From: a virus
Direction: 5' to 3' (one strand)
IMG/VR virus record: IMGVR_UViG_3300046665_000361
Coordinates: 1 to 64,000 of that record
DNA length: 64,000 nt
Positions 35,042-44,198 of this stretch are shown one piece after another (the stretch's first letter is position 1; each line of letters starts with the position of its first letter). A program made the position numbers and the translations under genes. A model generated the notes under the pieces. It did no database searches and was not told the DNA's origin. It saw nothing but the letters and a program-made list of their open reading frames with translations.

Positions 35042-35452
35042 ATGGTAGGCAAGAAAGCAAAAGACTTTGACCGTAAGACTCCCGTTCCTCAATCTCCGCG
35101 CCGAGCGGTCGAGTTGGTTACCATCCACGGTAATGGGGAAACTCTCGCCGCTCTCGAGAAGAACATCTTCGACTCCATCGGCATCCGTGTGGTCATTCGC
35201 ATGGGTTCGACGCTCGAAGTGTTCTCTGACATCGAGAAGTACTTGTCCGATACATTGTCTCTTAATCACAACGTCGGTGAGTTCAGGGCGCTGCTAAGGG
35301 CTATGCTCAAAACGACTATGCACATCGGTAAGCGGGGTCAGGTTCTGAGCAACCATGATATCGTCATGGGAGATATCGTAGTGATTCGTCCTGATGGGCG
35401 AGAAGCTACCGGACAGATGCTGCTCAAGAACGCAGTCTGGGAGAAGAAGTAA
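35042..35452 (+). CDS. Unknown 136-residue protein
   Basis: Basic N-terminus (first 25 residues), then an alpha/beta domain. ATG at 35042 with AGGGGT upstream. The stop TAA shares its last base with the ATG of the next gene, so the pair is translationally coupled. No motif recognised. Confidence 0.6.
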   Translation: MVGKKAKDFDRKTPVPQSPRRAVELVTIHGNGETLAALEKNIFDSIGIRVVIRMGSTLEVFSDIEKYLSDTLSLNHNVGEFRALLRAMLKTTMHIGKRGQVLSNHDIVMGDIVVIRPDGREATGQMLLKNAVWEKK

Positions 35453-36219
35453 TGTCGCGTTCGTGGTTTACGATGATCGATGAGGAAGTGGCATCACTTC
35501 ATCGATTCAAGATGGTCATACACCCAGTCGGTGAAGTGATCGTCGCCGACGACAATGTGGTCAAACGCCGTACTGGTTCGTTCGGACACTACGAGGTTAC
35601 TGTCTTTGATCGCGGCGATCAATTTTCCTCTACTGAATTTACGGTAGAGGATAAGTCCAATCTTCTACCTCATCTTCTAGGTGGCCGGGGTGTCAAAGAA
35701 CTCGTGGCGGCTGCTGCGGACGATCGGATAAAGACACAGACCCTCATTGACTTTATCGGTGTAGGTCCTCTGGCATTGAGCTTGGGTGTGTTAGGTGCCA
35801 GGGTGGAGTATTGGGATGATGAAAGTCCCGCCACGTCAATCACCAACGTCTACGATGCTGACGAATGTTGTTGGACCTATGTAGATGGTTTACTGCTTGG
35901 TAAGATCCTCAACCAGTGCTTGTGCGGTATGCCTTGGGAGACATTCATCTTCGTCTTCCATTCCATTGAGCATTTAGGTATGCCATTGCCAGAAAACCCC
36001 ATGCGCGATCTTGATAAATCAGACCGTTGGAAGAACCGCATGGCCGCAGTTGCTAAATACGGCGATGGTCCGCTGTACTACATCTGGCACTCTCTTGAAC
36101 ACTACGAGTTGCTAGAACACGGTAGTTCGGCTCCAGGCCACTTAACGGGTAAAGGCGAACATTTCCTCGAATTGATGAAATACGCCATTCTTGAAGAAAT
36201 GAAATCGAGGGATGATTGA
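35452..36219 (+). CDS. Unknown 255-residue protein
   Basis: Alpha/beta protein with a cluster of Cys (DECCW near residue 138, CLCG near 160) and His-rich segments near the C-terminus (WHSLEHYELLEH). The spread of Cys and His suggests metal binding, but the spacing fits no family I know. Coupled by a one-base stop/start overlap to the gene before it; the duplicated gene pair follows. Confidence 0.55.
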   Translation: MSRSWFTMIDEEVASLHRFKMVIHPVGEVIVADDNVVKRRTGSFGHYEVTVFDRGDQFSSTEFTVEDKSNLLPHLLGGRGVKELVAAAADDRIKTQTLIDFIGVGPLALSLGVLGARVEYWDDESPATSITNVYDADECCWTYVDGLLLGKILNQCLCGMPWETFIFVFHSIEHLGMPLPENPMRDLDKSDRWKNRMAAVAKYGDGPLYYIWHSLEHYELLEHGSSAPGHLTGKGEHFLELMKYAILEEMKSRDD

Positions 36220-36220
36220 A

Positions 36221-36736
36221 ATGACAAAGATACTTGTTCATCACGGCCAGATGTTTATCGATAAGACCTGTTCCAAACTAGCCACACTGGCCGATGAAGA
36301 ACATCGGGAAGCGTTCAAGATGAACAGCGCAACGATTTCGCTGCGCCCACCATCTAATCTGTGGGTGGCTAACAATGCCGGTGAGTTTGGGTATTTCGAG
36401 CTGGCAAATCCTGCGTATGGCTACAAGATCCATGTCGTCCTGGTATTCGGTAACGGGAATGCACATTTTCGAATACTGGGTCCTGGAACATTTGATCGGG
36501 AGATGTTTGCGGCATTTGATGCGGCTCCGGTAATGAACACTGATCAGGAGTTTGCCATACTCCGGGACCAGATCCGGTCTGAAGATAAATCATCCATCGT
36601 GCTGCAATTAGGTAGCCATGAAGAGCTTGAACTGGTCACCAACAAGGCGGCGCTCTTTCTCTACAAGTTAGTCCATTACTTCGATCTAATCATCGATGAT
36701 AGTGAGCTTGTAGAGATCGCCAACGCGATCATCTAA
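36221..36736 (+). CDS. Tandem paralogue A (unknown, 171 residues)
   Basis: ATG at 36221 is chosen because GAGGGATG lies at proper distance and because it aligns with the start of its paralogue; an ATG at 36212 touches that site. It shares with the next gene an MTK-L start, a DEEHR segment near residue 27-31 and a C-terminal stretch of the form LVxxKAAxFxYxL followed by F-LI-D and ending in an EIA-type helix. Function unknown. Confidence 0.6.
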   Translation: MTKILVHHGQMFIDKTCSKLATLADEEHREAFKMNSATISLRPPSNLWVANNAGEFGYFELANPAYGYKIHVVLVFGNGNAHFRILGPGTFDREMFAAFDAAPVMNTDQEFAILRDQIRSEDKSSIVLQLGSHEELELVTNKAALFLYKLVHYFDLIIDDSELVEIANAII

Positions 36737-36795
36737 AGACAGGTTCGAAACGACGACGAGTCAAGAAATTGGTTACCTAATCGAGGAGCATTGAG

Positions 36796-37302
36796 ATGAC
36801 AAAGCTTTTGGCTACGCGAGGCTACAGCCTCATGGAAAATACGATCGATAAGTTGATGATTCTCGTCGACGAAGAGCATCGTAACGAAGTGATCGACAAC
36901 GATCATTCTATTTCGCTGTCCACTCAAACCGATCTCGGGAAGCCTTCGATCCTGTTCGATATCGATGATGGCAAAGGCGGGCGACATCTCTTAATCTTAC
37001 TGACAGCAGTAAAGGGTGACGCCGTACTCTGCGTTACTCCCGGTAACGGATTTTTAGCTAAACGCGATATCCTGAGCGACATTGCCGAAGACACGCTTAT
37101 CGGTACTGACAAACCGTTCACCCTACCCGGTAGTGAAATCCATGGCGCATTCGCCAGGACTAAGAATCTGCGACTAGGTCCTTGGGAAGAGGTCGATCTC
37201 GTGTCTAGCAAGGCTGCATTCTTCATCTATCAATTAGCAACTGAGTTTGAGCTGATCGTTGACGAAGAAGATCTCGAAAGTATCGCTGACCACGATATCT
37301 GA
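36796..37302 (+). CDS. Tandem paralogue B (unknown, 168 residues)
   Basis: Close in length and in its ends to the preceding gene: MTKLL start, DEEHR near residue 30, and VSSKAAFFIYQLATEF with LESIA at the C-terminus. The central part has diverged, with few shared positions. ATG at 36796 with CGAGGAG upstream. The pair arose by tandem duplication; retention of both ends suggests that they form the fold core or the interface. Function unknown. It ends the island of small genes, directly before a strong terminator. Confidence 0.6.
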   Translation: MTKLLATRGYSLMENTIDKLMILVDEEHRNEVIDNDHSISLSTQTDLGKPSILFDIDDGKGGRHLLILLTAVKGDAVLCVTPGNGFLAKRDILSDIAEDTLIGTDKPFTLPGSEIHGAFARTKNLRLGPWEEVDLVSSKAAFFIYQLATEFELIVDEEDLESIADHDI

Positions 37303-37304
37303 AG

Positions 37305-37346
37305 ACAGGAGAGGCGTAAGCCTCTCCTGTACTCTTCTTTTTTTTT
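37305..37346 (+). terminator. Intrinsic terminator
   Basis: An 11-bp perfect stem (37305-37315 with 37320-37330) with a GTAA loop and a T-run at 37337-37346, ending the 35.0-37.3 kb unit. Confidence 0.9.
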
Positions 37347-37497
37347 GTGTTTGTATTGAGCCATCAGGCATAACCATCATCACAACCTCCTGTAACGCTA
37401 TCCTGGACGTTACCAGACATTAACTGCATGACGAGTAGGTATGTGATATATCGCAGCTCAGGGAGCTTCTCAGATAGATGCGGCATAAAGGGTGGAA

Positions 37498-37529
37498 CAT
37501 CGGACACCATCCGAAGACAGTGTCCGATG
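37498..37529 (-). terminator. Hairpin after the tail tube gene
   Basis: CATCGGACAC at 37498-37507 pairs with GTGTCCGATG at 37520-37529, 12-base loop, nine bases past the tube stop on the minus strand. The rest of 37347-37538 holds no gene that I can support. Confidence 0.6.
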
Positions 37530-37538
37530 CGCCGCGAG

Positions 37539-38399
37539 TTACGGAGAGACCAGAGTACGTTTGACCGTATTGATCTGCTCGTAATAACCCGTTGGAATGG
37601 TGGTGACGTTGGAGTCGGCCGCCGTGAGGAAGTTGGCTTGGTACATTGGGTCGAGACCGGTTACCCGAACTGCGTCCATGAAACCTTGAGCCAGTTTCTC
37701 AACAGCGTAGCCGGTCTTCTGCCAGCCAGTCCAGTTCAGGTTGTAAGTGAGAGTCTCACCTTCCTGAGTGGTCTGACGGTTACCGGTGTTTTCACCGATG
37801 TCCTGGTACGGCCAGAAGTTGGTGATCAGCCAGGCGCGTTGCACCTTACGGAAAGTCTTATCAGGCTCGAAAGCGATGATAGTGCCGCCGTATACGTCAG
37901 CCAGTTGGTCGGTGAAGTTATCGCTGACGCCAGACAGAAGCGCGTGGCCGCTATCAGGGTCCATGATCAGATAACGAGTCAGGTCCTGCAAGAAGCGCAG
38001 TACTGGCATGTTATCTTTCTCAACGACCGTCGAACTGATCTGCGAGCGTGCACGGGATACACGACTTGGCGTTTGGAACATCTCGCCAGCGCTACCCAGT
38101 GCAGTTTCCTGGACGGCGACGTTGAGGGTCTGGTTGAAGCCAGTCCACGTCTGCATCCAGTTTTCGATCAAGTTCTTGTAGGCCGCGATGTAAGCCGATG
38201 CGTTAGGCATCAGCGTCAGGCCAGACGGCACTTGCAGTACTTTGATGATCAACGGCTTACGGATATAATCCGTGGCCGAAGGGTAGTACTGCATGTCAGT
38301 CAGGTAACCCTGCTGACCTTGCACCGCCAGGCTGAGCACGTCCAGTTGCGCGCGCTCAGCGTAGCCCTTGTTGGTGAGTGTACCGGAGTAACGAGCCAT
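37539..38399 (-). CDS. Tail tube protein (phiKZ gp30-like)
   Basis: 286 residues, directly coupled to the sheath gene: its ATG shares one base with the sheath stop. Beta-rich with alternating hydrophobic residues and no signal peptide, a length typical of phiKZ-like tubes. Sheath followed by tube is the standard order in myophages, and the same pair (gp29, gp30) ends the block terminase, three virion genes, sheath, tube in phiKZ, which is reproduced here. The tube conducts DNA and is built of hexameric rings. Confidence 0.65.
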   Translation of the reverse strand: MARYSGTLTNKGYAERAQLDVLSLAVQGQQGYLTDMQYYPSATDYIRKPLIIKVLQVPSGLTLMPNASAYIAAYKNLIENWMQTWTGFNQTLNVAVQETALGSAGEMFQTPSRVSRARSQISSTVVEKDNMPVLRFLQDLTRYLIMDPDSGHALLSGVSDNFTDQLADVYGGTIIAFEPDKTFRKVQRAWLITNFWPYQDIGENTGNRQTTQEGETLTYNLNWTGWQKTGYAVEKLAQGFMDAVRVTGLDPMYQANFLTAADSNVTTIPTGYYEQINTVKRTLVSP

Positions 38400-40477
38400 T
38401 ATGCAGCCTCCACCGTGGATTCATTGCGGCGACGCTGTGCAACGATAGCCAGGTTCTGAACGGTACGGATGTTGTCACCGGCGAACTCGATATCGAGGTG
38501 CCACGGGAAGCCCAGTGCATCATCGAGTGCTGTCATGTACGCTTTCGGCGTGATATCCACGCGGTCGTCGTACTTGCCAGTTGTGCGAGCAATCACCTTA
38601 TCCCGCACCATGTCCAGGAACACTGGATCTGGCAGCTGATCATCGCCGGACATTTCACGCCAGGTGATGTGGCCGATACGAGTCAGGTTGCACGCGATCA
38701 CTGCGATCATGTACGAATGGAAGATCGAGGTCTGATCTTCGTGAATGGTTTGCAGACCAGCCCAGAACTGGCGGCTCATGTCGAAGAACTCAGCGTAGTT
38801 AAGGCCATTGCCCCAATCCACGTTGCGCACTTCAGGATCACGAGTTACCACGTTGTGGTCGCGGTAGCGAGTGATGACGGTCTGTTCGCCGCGGCTGAAG
38901 CTTTGACGGTTCAGCATCTCGCCATTTTCAGCGCCCAGGTACTGAGTAGCCTTGATCGACAGATATTCCAGGAACGGTACGATACCGTCGTAGTCATCAT
39001 TGATCAGGTAACCCGCGTTCGCCATCAAGAAGAAGCGAACTGGACGAGTACCGAACTCAGCCGATTCCTGGGTAGCACGGAACGCAGAGCGCAGCGCCAC
39101 AGCAATCGAGGAGTCTTCAGACGGCGTGTTCAGCGGTTTCAACACGTCTTGGGTACAGGCGTGAACCAGTACGTCAGGACGGATGTTGACGAAGGCTGCG
39201 AACTTCAGCTTGGTAGTGAGCGGGAAGCCCGAGTCCCAGACCGAGTCGTACGGCATGCGAGCGATGTCCTTGAACGGAACCTCGGAGTTGCTGAGGTCGC
39301 CCAGGAGCGTATCAACGGCGGTGTTGTAAGCCGCTGGGCTGATATCGCCATCAGCGCCACCAACCATGTACAGGTTGGACAGTTCGCTGAGCAGGATGCC
39401 GCCTTGGCTTGGACCTTCGATCACGACGGTGTTGTACGGATTACCATTGATGTCAACCCCGGTCAGGAAGTTGAACTGATGGATATCCGCAAACTCGCTA
39501 CCGGTGAAGGCAGTTTCGGCCGCGGTCAGTTTGGTCAGCAGGTCAGTGATGTTCTGGTCGTAGGTTGCGACCTTCTCGATCGGACCATAACCAGTGAACG
39601 CCTGAGGATCAACTGATTCGTACGCAGGGCGCAGGATCTTGCCGATATAGAACTGCTGTTCGGTATCGAGGTTGATGGTGTTCTGCTTGAACGTAAAGTC
39701 CACGTAGCCGGCGCCTTGCAGCGTGCGGGTAACGGTGGCAGTGCTTTTGACACTGGCGCGTTCAACAACCTGGAGACGGTAAATACGAGCACCGATTTCA
39801 TCCTGGACATCTTCATCAGCAGGATCGGTGGTCTTGGTGGTCGGCGCCGTCAGACGGAAGCCGATGTTGTTACCGCGAGAACCGTCGAAGCGACCCATGC
39901 CATCAGTGATCGGAATCAGAGTCGATTCAGCACCGTCGATGCTGGAGACCAGTTGGCCGGTACGGATGGATGCATTACCGAACTCGGCAGTGCCGTCTTC
40001 AGCAGTAGTCACTGCAATCCAGCGATGCTGGATACGGAAACCTGGAGTGGTATCGCCGGTCGGAATCCGCGCGCCGTTTGCATCGAGCTTCAGACTGTTG
40101 TCTGGATTACGCTCGAACAAAGGAACGTTATCAGCAACCAGGTCCGTAGCGAGACGGAAGGAGGCTTGCTTGGCGCCGAGTGCCTTCAGACGCAGAAACA
40201 GGTTCTTGCCGCCCGCGGTGTAATGCGAACGAATGAACTGGCTCTGGTGGTTGAAGAAAGGCGATTTTGGGTTGACGATGTCCGCGCCGTACAGAAGCGT
40301 AAGGCCCGCCAGGTTCACGTAGTTGCCTTTCGAGTATTCTCCCCAGGGGGCGAAACTCATGTGCAGCGGAAGACGGATCGGCAGCGACTCGACCGGCATG
40401 GTCAAATTCGCGGCGGTCTCATCTTTGAAACCTCGGAATTCGTTCCGTGGTAGAGAGCTGTAAGTACTTACAGGCAT
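38399..40477 (-). CDS. Contractile tail sheath protein (phiKZ gp29-like)
   Basis: 692 residues, against about 695 in phiKZ gp29. The last 150 residues (from about 540) have the look of the conserved sheath C-terminal domain: a helix-rich stretch, an IARTTGKYDDRV loop and a final strand before a basic end. The N-terminal half holds the protruding beta domains. The protein forms the outer contractile tube that drives infection. ATG at 40477 with GGGAG upstream; divergent from the virion genes that lead to terminase. The call rests on length, order and C-terminal pattern. Confidence 0.7.
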   Translation of the reverse strand: MPVSTYSSLPRNEFRGFKDETAANLTMPVESLPIRLPLHMSFAPWGEYSKGNYVNLAGLTLLYGADIVNPKSPFFNHQSQFIRSHYTAGGKNLFLRLKALGAKQASFRLATDLVADNVPLFERNPDNSLKLDANGARIPTGDTTPGFRIQHRWIAVTTAEDGTAEFGNASIRTGQLVSSIDGAESTLIPITDGMGRFDGSRGNNIGFRLTAPTTKTTDPADEDVQDEIGARIYRLQVVERASVKSTATVTRTLQGAGYVDFTFKQNTINLDTEQQFYIGKILRPAYESVDPQAFTGYGPIEKVATYDQNITDLLTKLTAAETAFTGSEFADIHQFNFLTGVDINGNPYNTVVIEGPSQGGILLSELSNLYMVGGADGDISPAAYNTAVDTLLGDLSNSEVPFKDIARMPYDSVWDSGFPLTTKLKFAAFVNIRPDVLVHACTQDVLKPLNTPSEDSSIAVALRSAFRATQESAEFGTRPVRFFLMANAGYLINDDYDGIVPFLEYLSIKATQYLGAENGEMLNRQSFSRGEQTVITRYRDHNVVTRDPEVRNVDWGNGLNYAEFFDMSRQFWAGLQTIHEDQTSIFHSYMIAVIACNLTRIGHITWREMSGDDQLPDPVFLDMVRDKVIARTTGKYDDRVDITPKAYMTALDDALGFPWHLDIEFAGDNIRTVQNLAIVAQRRRNESTVEAA

Positions 40478-40626
40478 GGTGTGCTCCCAGGAGAGTTCTG
40501 CGCAGAACTTTAAGGAATGGTATGTTTGGTCAACTTCGGCGCGGACGCTGTTGTCGACATACTATTTTTTGTTCCTAATACGCATTATTTGTAACTATTT
40601 ACATATAGAAAATCAGGAGTTGCGAG

Positions 40627-41526
40627 ATGTTCGACACCCCATATCAGACGACTGCCGCTTCTCGCTACGATTTATCGAAAACTATCGTCGCGGTTCGGAA
40701 ATTGGAAATCAATGAAGAACTGATCCCAGCCGTCGGAAGTCTTAGTGGCGTTAAGTTTGTACCACCGGGGGAGGAAACGATTCTTCCTTTCCAGCAGCCC
40801 CTTACAACCGTGGAGATTCCTACACTCGAATCGACCGTGGTGATCGATGGCCGTTCATTGTTGCGCAGTAACGGCAAGCCCGTTCGAGATGATGCGTACA
40901 ACCACGCCGTGATGATCGGTGATCTAACCGTACTCTGGTTGCAGAATAAGGATCTCTGGCGCAAGGACTTGCTCGACATCGGCGAGTTCCCAGCCAAAGT
41001 ATTTGTACGGTGGATGTCCCAAGCCCTTACTACACGTCTGACATTGGATGCTGTACAGGTGGCGTTGGTTCGTTCATTGCTTTTTATTTACTACATCCAA
41101 CTGTTCAATCCTCTCTCGGAACATGCAACCGATGAGGACCGTGACCGTCTACTGACGCGTGCTGCCAGATACATCGTCGGCGTTGATTCTGAAACGCTCA
41201 GCGGCATCGTCGGCAAGGTGCCGGTGTTGAATAACCTGGCCGATCTGGTCAAGTGGATCAAGGAACGGTTGGACAGTCCCCGGACTGAAAAGCTCACCGT
41301 AGGTCTTATCTTCGACGCCATCGGCTTCAGCTACGGTCAGACCTATAAAGAGTCTGTCTGCGTGGCGCTAGAGTATCCGCCTGTCTTTGTAGCGCTGGTC
41401 TACAAGACGTGCCTTGAGCGCAGCTACACTCGATCAGGTCTTGGGCGTGTCATCGAAACCGTTGTGTCTCGCGGTAACGACAAGGACTACGTGAAGTCTC
41501 TGGAAAATCTTCTTCGGGCGAGGTAA
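40627..41526 (+). CDS. Virion protein, 299 residues (phiKZ gp28 position)
   Basis: Not recognised from motifs. Helical in the C-terminal two thirds. ATG at 40627 with AGGAG. First of four plus-strand genes that end with terminase; the position matches phiKZ gene 28, described as a virion protein. The 149-base gap to the divergent sheath gene should hold promoters for both directions; it is AT-rich around 40560-40615. Confidence 0.5.
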   Translation: MFDTPYQTTAASRYDLSKTIVAVRKLEINEELIPAVGSLSGVKFVPPGEETILPFQQPLTTVEIPTLESTVVIDGRSLLRSNGKPVRDDAYNHAVMIGDLTVLWLQNKDLWRKDLLDIGEFPAKVFVRWMSQALTTRLTLDAVQVALVRSLLFIYYIQLFNPLSEHATDEDRDRLLTRAARYIVGVDSETLSGIVGKVPVLNNLADLVKWIKERLDSPRTEKLTVGLIFDAIGFSYGQTYKESVCVALEYPPVFVALVYKTCLERSYTRSGLGRVIETVVSRGNDKDYVKSLENLLRAR

Positions 41527-41529
41527 TCT

Positions 41530-44157
41530 GTGAATATCACTGACGATTTCCTGATCAACGACGCGTACAAGACAGTGTGGTGTTCGCCGAGTCAGGATCG
41601 GCAGCATCGTGTAGGCCCTGCTCGGATGAGTGGTCGCTCTGGAGCGCTTGGCGATATCAAGATCGGCATGCGTAAATGGAATCTGCCCACCATTGGCGAC
41701 TATTACCACGTCTTCATGATTGGCGATCTGCCCCCTGTATTGGTGGGTATGAACACAGTCAAGGATAAGTGGATCTCCGCCAGAGCACATGCGGTCGCGA
41801 CGTCGCTACTGATCGACATCTACACGGATAGCGGATTGCACTTCCCGCTGTTCCAAAGTTACTTCCTGTACACCCACAACGGTGCACTGGTCATTGCCAT
41901 CAAACGTAATGACAAGATCGCAAACCTTTCCACTACCCAGCCGTATATCCGCTGGAGAAGCAACGCTTACTTCGATGGCTTTGATGCTGTCCCTACTAAC
42001 GCAGGGATCGAGGTTGAAGGTATTGTTCCTAATACCGAAGCGGACTTCTATCGGTTTCAAGCCAAGTGGCGTACAGCGCAGGGTAATCAAGGCTACACGT
42101 TTGCTTTCGTGAACGGGCGACGTGTAAAGAGTCTGAACCTTACGACTCTGAAGCTTGGCGATACCATCGAATACGTGCGCGATGCTTCGGTTAAGGAAGT
42201 GCTCGAGATCTACACCAAAGATCTCAAAGCATTCGACAGTATCCTTGACCATCAAGCAAAGTATTTTCTGCCGCGGCCCGGTCTTGGCGTCACCATCGAC
42301 TACTGGGATGATATCGACGTCTATCTGCTGAACTACTCGATGGCTCAGCGGTACACCGGTTACTACTACCACTTCAACCGCGATGATTCGATTCGGATGG
42401 TGACTCACCGTGACTATTCGATCCCTATCGCTTACCTGATGGGGTACGTGGAACGAAGTCCCGATGGGTGGTACTGGAACCAAGATCTGCGGATTGAGCT
42501 GATTATCCGCCATGGCGGTTGGAATGATCGTGCTCTGCATGATGAGCATCACCGTATCAAGGAGTTGTTCAAACTCCCTGAGCCGCTGCGTATCAAGGCA
42601 ATGCTCGGTCCTGACACTACGCCTATCTGGCGTGCTGAAGAACTCGAGAACAGCGCTTACACACAACTGATGCGTACTGAATTCGGTGACGTGACCAGAC
42701 AGATGGTGGAAGATGCCTACGGGTATAACGCCATTAGCCGGCTGGTAGGTGACACGCCGATCAAGATCGAAGATGGTCAGAAGTGGGCACGGTTCCCAGT
42801 TAGTCTGCGGCGCCTATCGACTGTCTACGAGTACAACAAATCAGGTCTGTTGCTCGGCTGGTACTACCACGACTATTCTGTCGAGTATCCAGTGCGTAAT
42901 GAGCTGACCAAGTATCTCGAAGCGTTTATCGGTACTGGCGATGTTGATCTTTCCACCGTATACGATCAGATGACCACGACTCTTGAACCGGGCGTTGACT
43001 ATCGGTTCTACATCAGCGATATCGCCAATGGGGTGGCCAAGAACAACTGGCGCGACTGCACTGGCGAAACAGCTACCTACACGGTGACTAACGGTGTAGC
43101 GACCTGGAACGTGGATCTCAAGAAGAAACACGTCGCTGTCAAGAACACGAAAGACTTCCTTGCCAAAACGATCGTGCTCAACTACTACGATGACCTCTTG
43201 ACTTTCACTGTCAATGTCGACGAAGTATCGTCAGGCAACATCTTGACGAATGACATCATGGCGATTCCGCCTGGGCAGGTTGATATCTGGTTGAACGGGT
43301 TCTCGCTGGTGAAGGATATCGACTACTTCATCAATTGGCCTCAGATCGGTATCATCAACAAAGCGTTCCTCGTTGATGGCGCCAGCCAAACGGTGACGTT
43401 CCGTGGCCGTGGTTTCTGTACTCGCGACATGAAACTTGAGACGGTGAAGGACTTTGGTTTCGTTAAGTACGGTCAGCTTAGCCACAACAGCCGATTCAAC
43501 GTTCGAGACGACAAGGTGATTCGCATCACCGTGGGTGGTCAGTTGTACACTCGCGATGAGCTCGGCTTTACCGAAGATGGTACGACGATCGTCATGCCTG
43601 GTGTTGAGAATGGGGCGCCTTACTCGATCACTGATCCGATCATTCCGATTGCGATGGTGACGAACACCGACACCTACACGTTGCGAGACAAGTCTGAGGC
43701 AGTGGACGCTGAGGTGGAAGATTACCTCACCATGGATCTGCCAGAGCCTATCCCGACAGTACCGGACGCCATCCCTACACTGTACAAGGTCTTCAGTCCG
43801 TTTACGGCCAAGTTGATCTACGACATGTTGGGCGGCTATCTACTGATGGATGAGTTCGAAGGCGATTACTCGCTGGACGACGTGAAGAAGAAGCTGGTTG
43901 GGTATGAATGGATTCTGGCTTTCGATCCAGTGATCCAGGGCTATGACAAGGATTACGTCATCGTCCATCCTCATCCAGAGTCGGGCGCTATCATGCTCAA
44001 CGTCTACCAGTTCCGGTTCCTTACTCGAGCGGTAGAGGTGTTCCTCAACGGCGAAGTCAACATCAGCCGTCACACGCTGATTGTCGAGCCTGGATTCGAG
44101 CACTACACCTACGATCATCCACATCCTCATCGCACATGGGCTGAGGTAGGTCAATAA
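41530..44157 (+). CDS. Large virion protein, 875 residues (phiKZ gp27 position)
   Basis: Very rich in Tyr, Trp and Asp, beta-dominated, with no catalytic motif: the profile of a baseplate, fibre or neck protein. GTG at 41530, three bases after the previous stop, with GAGGTAA upstream, so the two are coupled. The order (299, 875 and 571 residues, terminase) matches phiKZ genes 28 to 25. A hairpin follows before the next gene. Confidence 0.55.
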   Translation: MNITDDFLINDAYKTVWCSPSQDRQHRVGPARMSGRSGALGDIKIGMRKWNLPTIGDYYHVFMIGDLPPVLVGMNTVKDKWISARAHAVATSLLIDIYTDSGLHFPLFQSYFLYTHNGALVIAIKRNDKIANLSTTQPYIRWRSNAYFDGFDAVPTNAGIEVEGIVPNTEADFYRFQAKWRTAQGNQGYTFAFVNGRRVKSLNLTTLKLGDTIEYVRDASVKEVLEIYTKDLKAFDSILDHQAKYFLPRPGLGVTIDYWDDIDVYLLNYSMAQRYTGYYYHFNRDDSIRMVTHRDYSIPIAYLMGYVERSPDGWYWNQDLRIELIIRHGGWNDRALHDEHHRIKELFKLPEPLRIKAMLGPDTTPIWRAEELENSAYTQLMRTEFGDVTRQMVEDAYGYNAISRLVGDTPIKIEDGQKWARFPVSLRRLSTVYEYNKSGLLLGWYYHDYSVEYPVRNELTKYLEAFIGTGDVDLSTVYDQMTTTLEPGVDYRFYISDIANGVAKNNWRDCTGETATYTVTNGVATWNVDLKKKHVAVKNTKDFLAKTIVLNYYDDLLTFTVNVDEVSSGNILTNDIMAIPPGQVDIWLNGFSLVKDIDYFINWPQIGIINKAFLVDGASQTVTFRGRGFCTRDMKLETVKDFGFVKYGQLSHNSRFNVRDDKVIRITVGGQLYTRDELGFTEDGTTIVMPGVENGAPYSITDPIIPIAMVTNTDTYTLRDKSEAVDAEVEDYLTMDLPEPIPTVPDAIPTLYKVFSPFTAKLIYDMLGGYLLMDEFEGDYSLDDVKKKLVGYEWILAFDPVIQGYDKDYVIVHPHPESGAIMLNVYQFRFLTRAVEVFLNGEVNISRHTLIVEPGFEHYTYDHPHPHRTWAEVGQ

Positions 44158-44162
44158 TCAAC

Positions 44163-44180
44163 GGGGAGGGCGACCTCCCC
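44163..44180 (+). terminator. Short hairpin between virion genes
   Basis: GGGGAGG at 44163-44169 pairs with CCTCCCC at 44174-44180 around GCGA, followed by TTT. With so short a tail it may attenuate rather than stop transcription toward the 571-residue gene. Confidence 0.6.
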
Positions 44181-44198
44181 TTTAGAGAGTCTGAAGCC

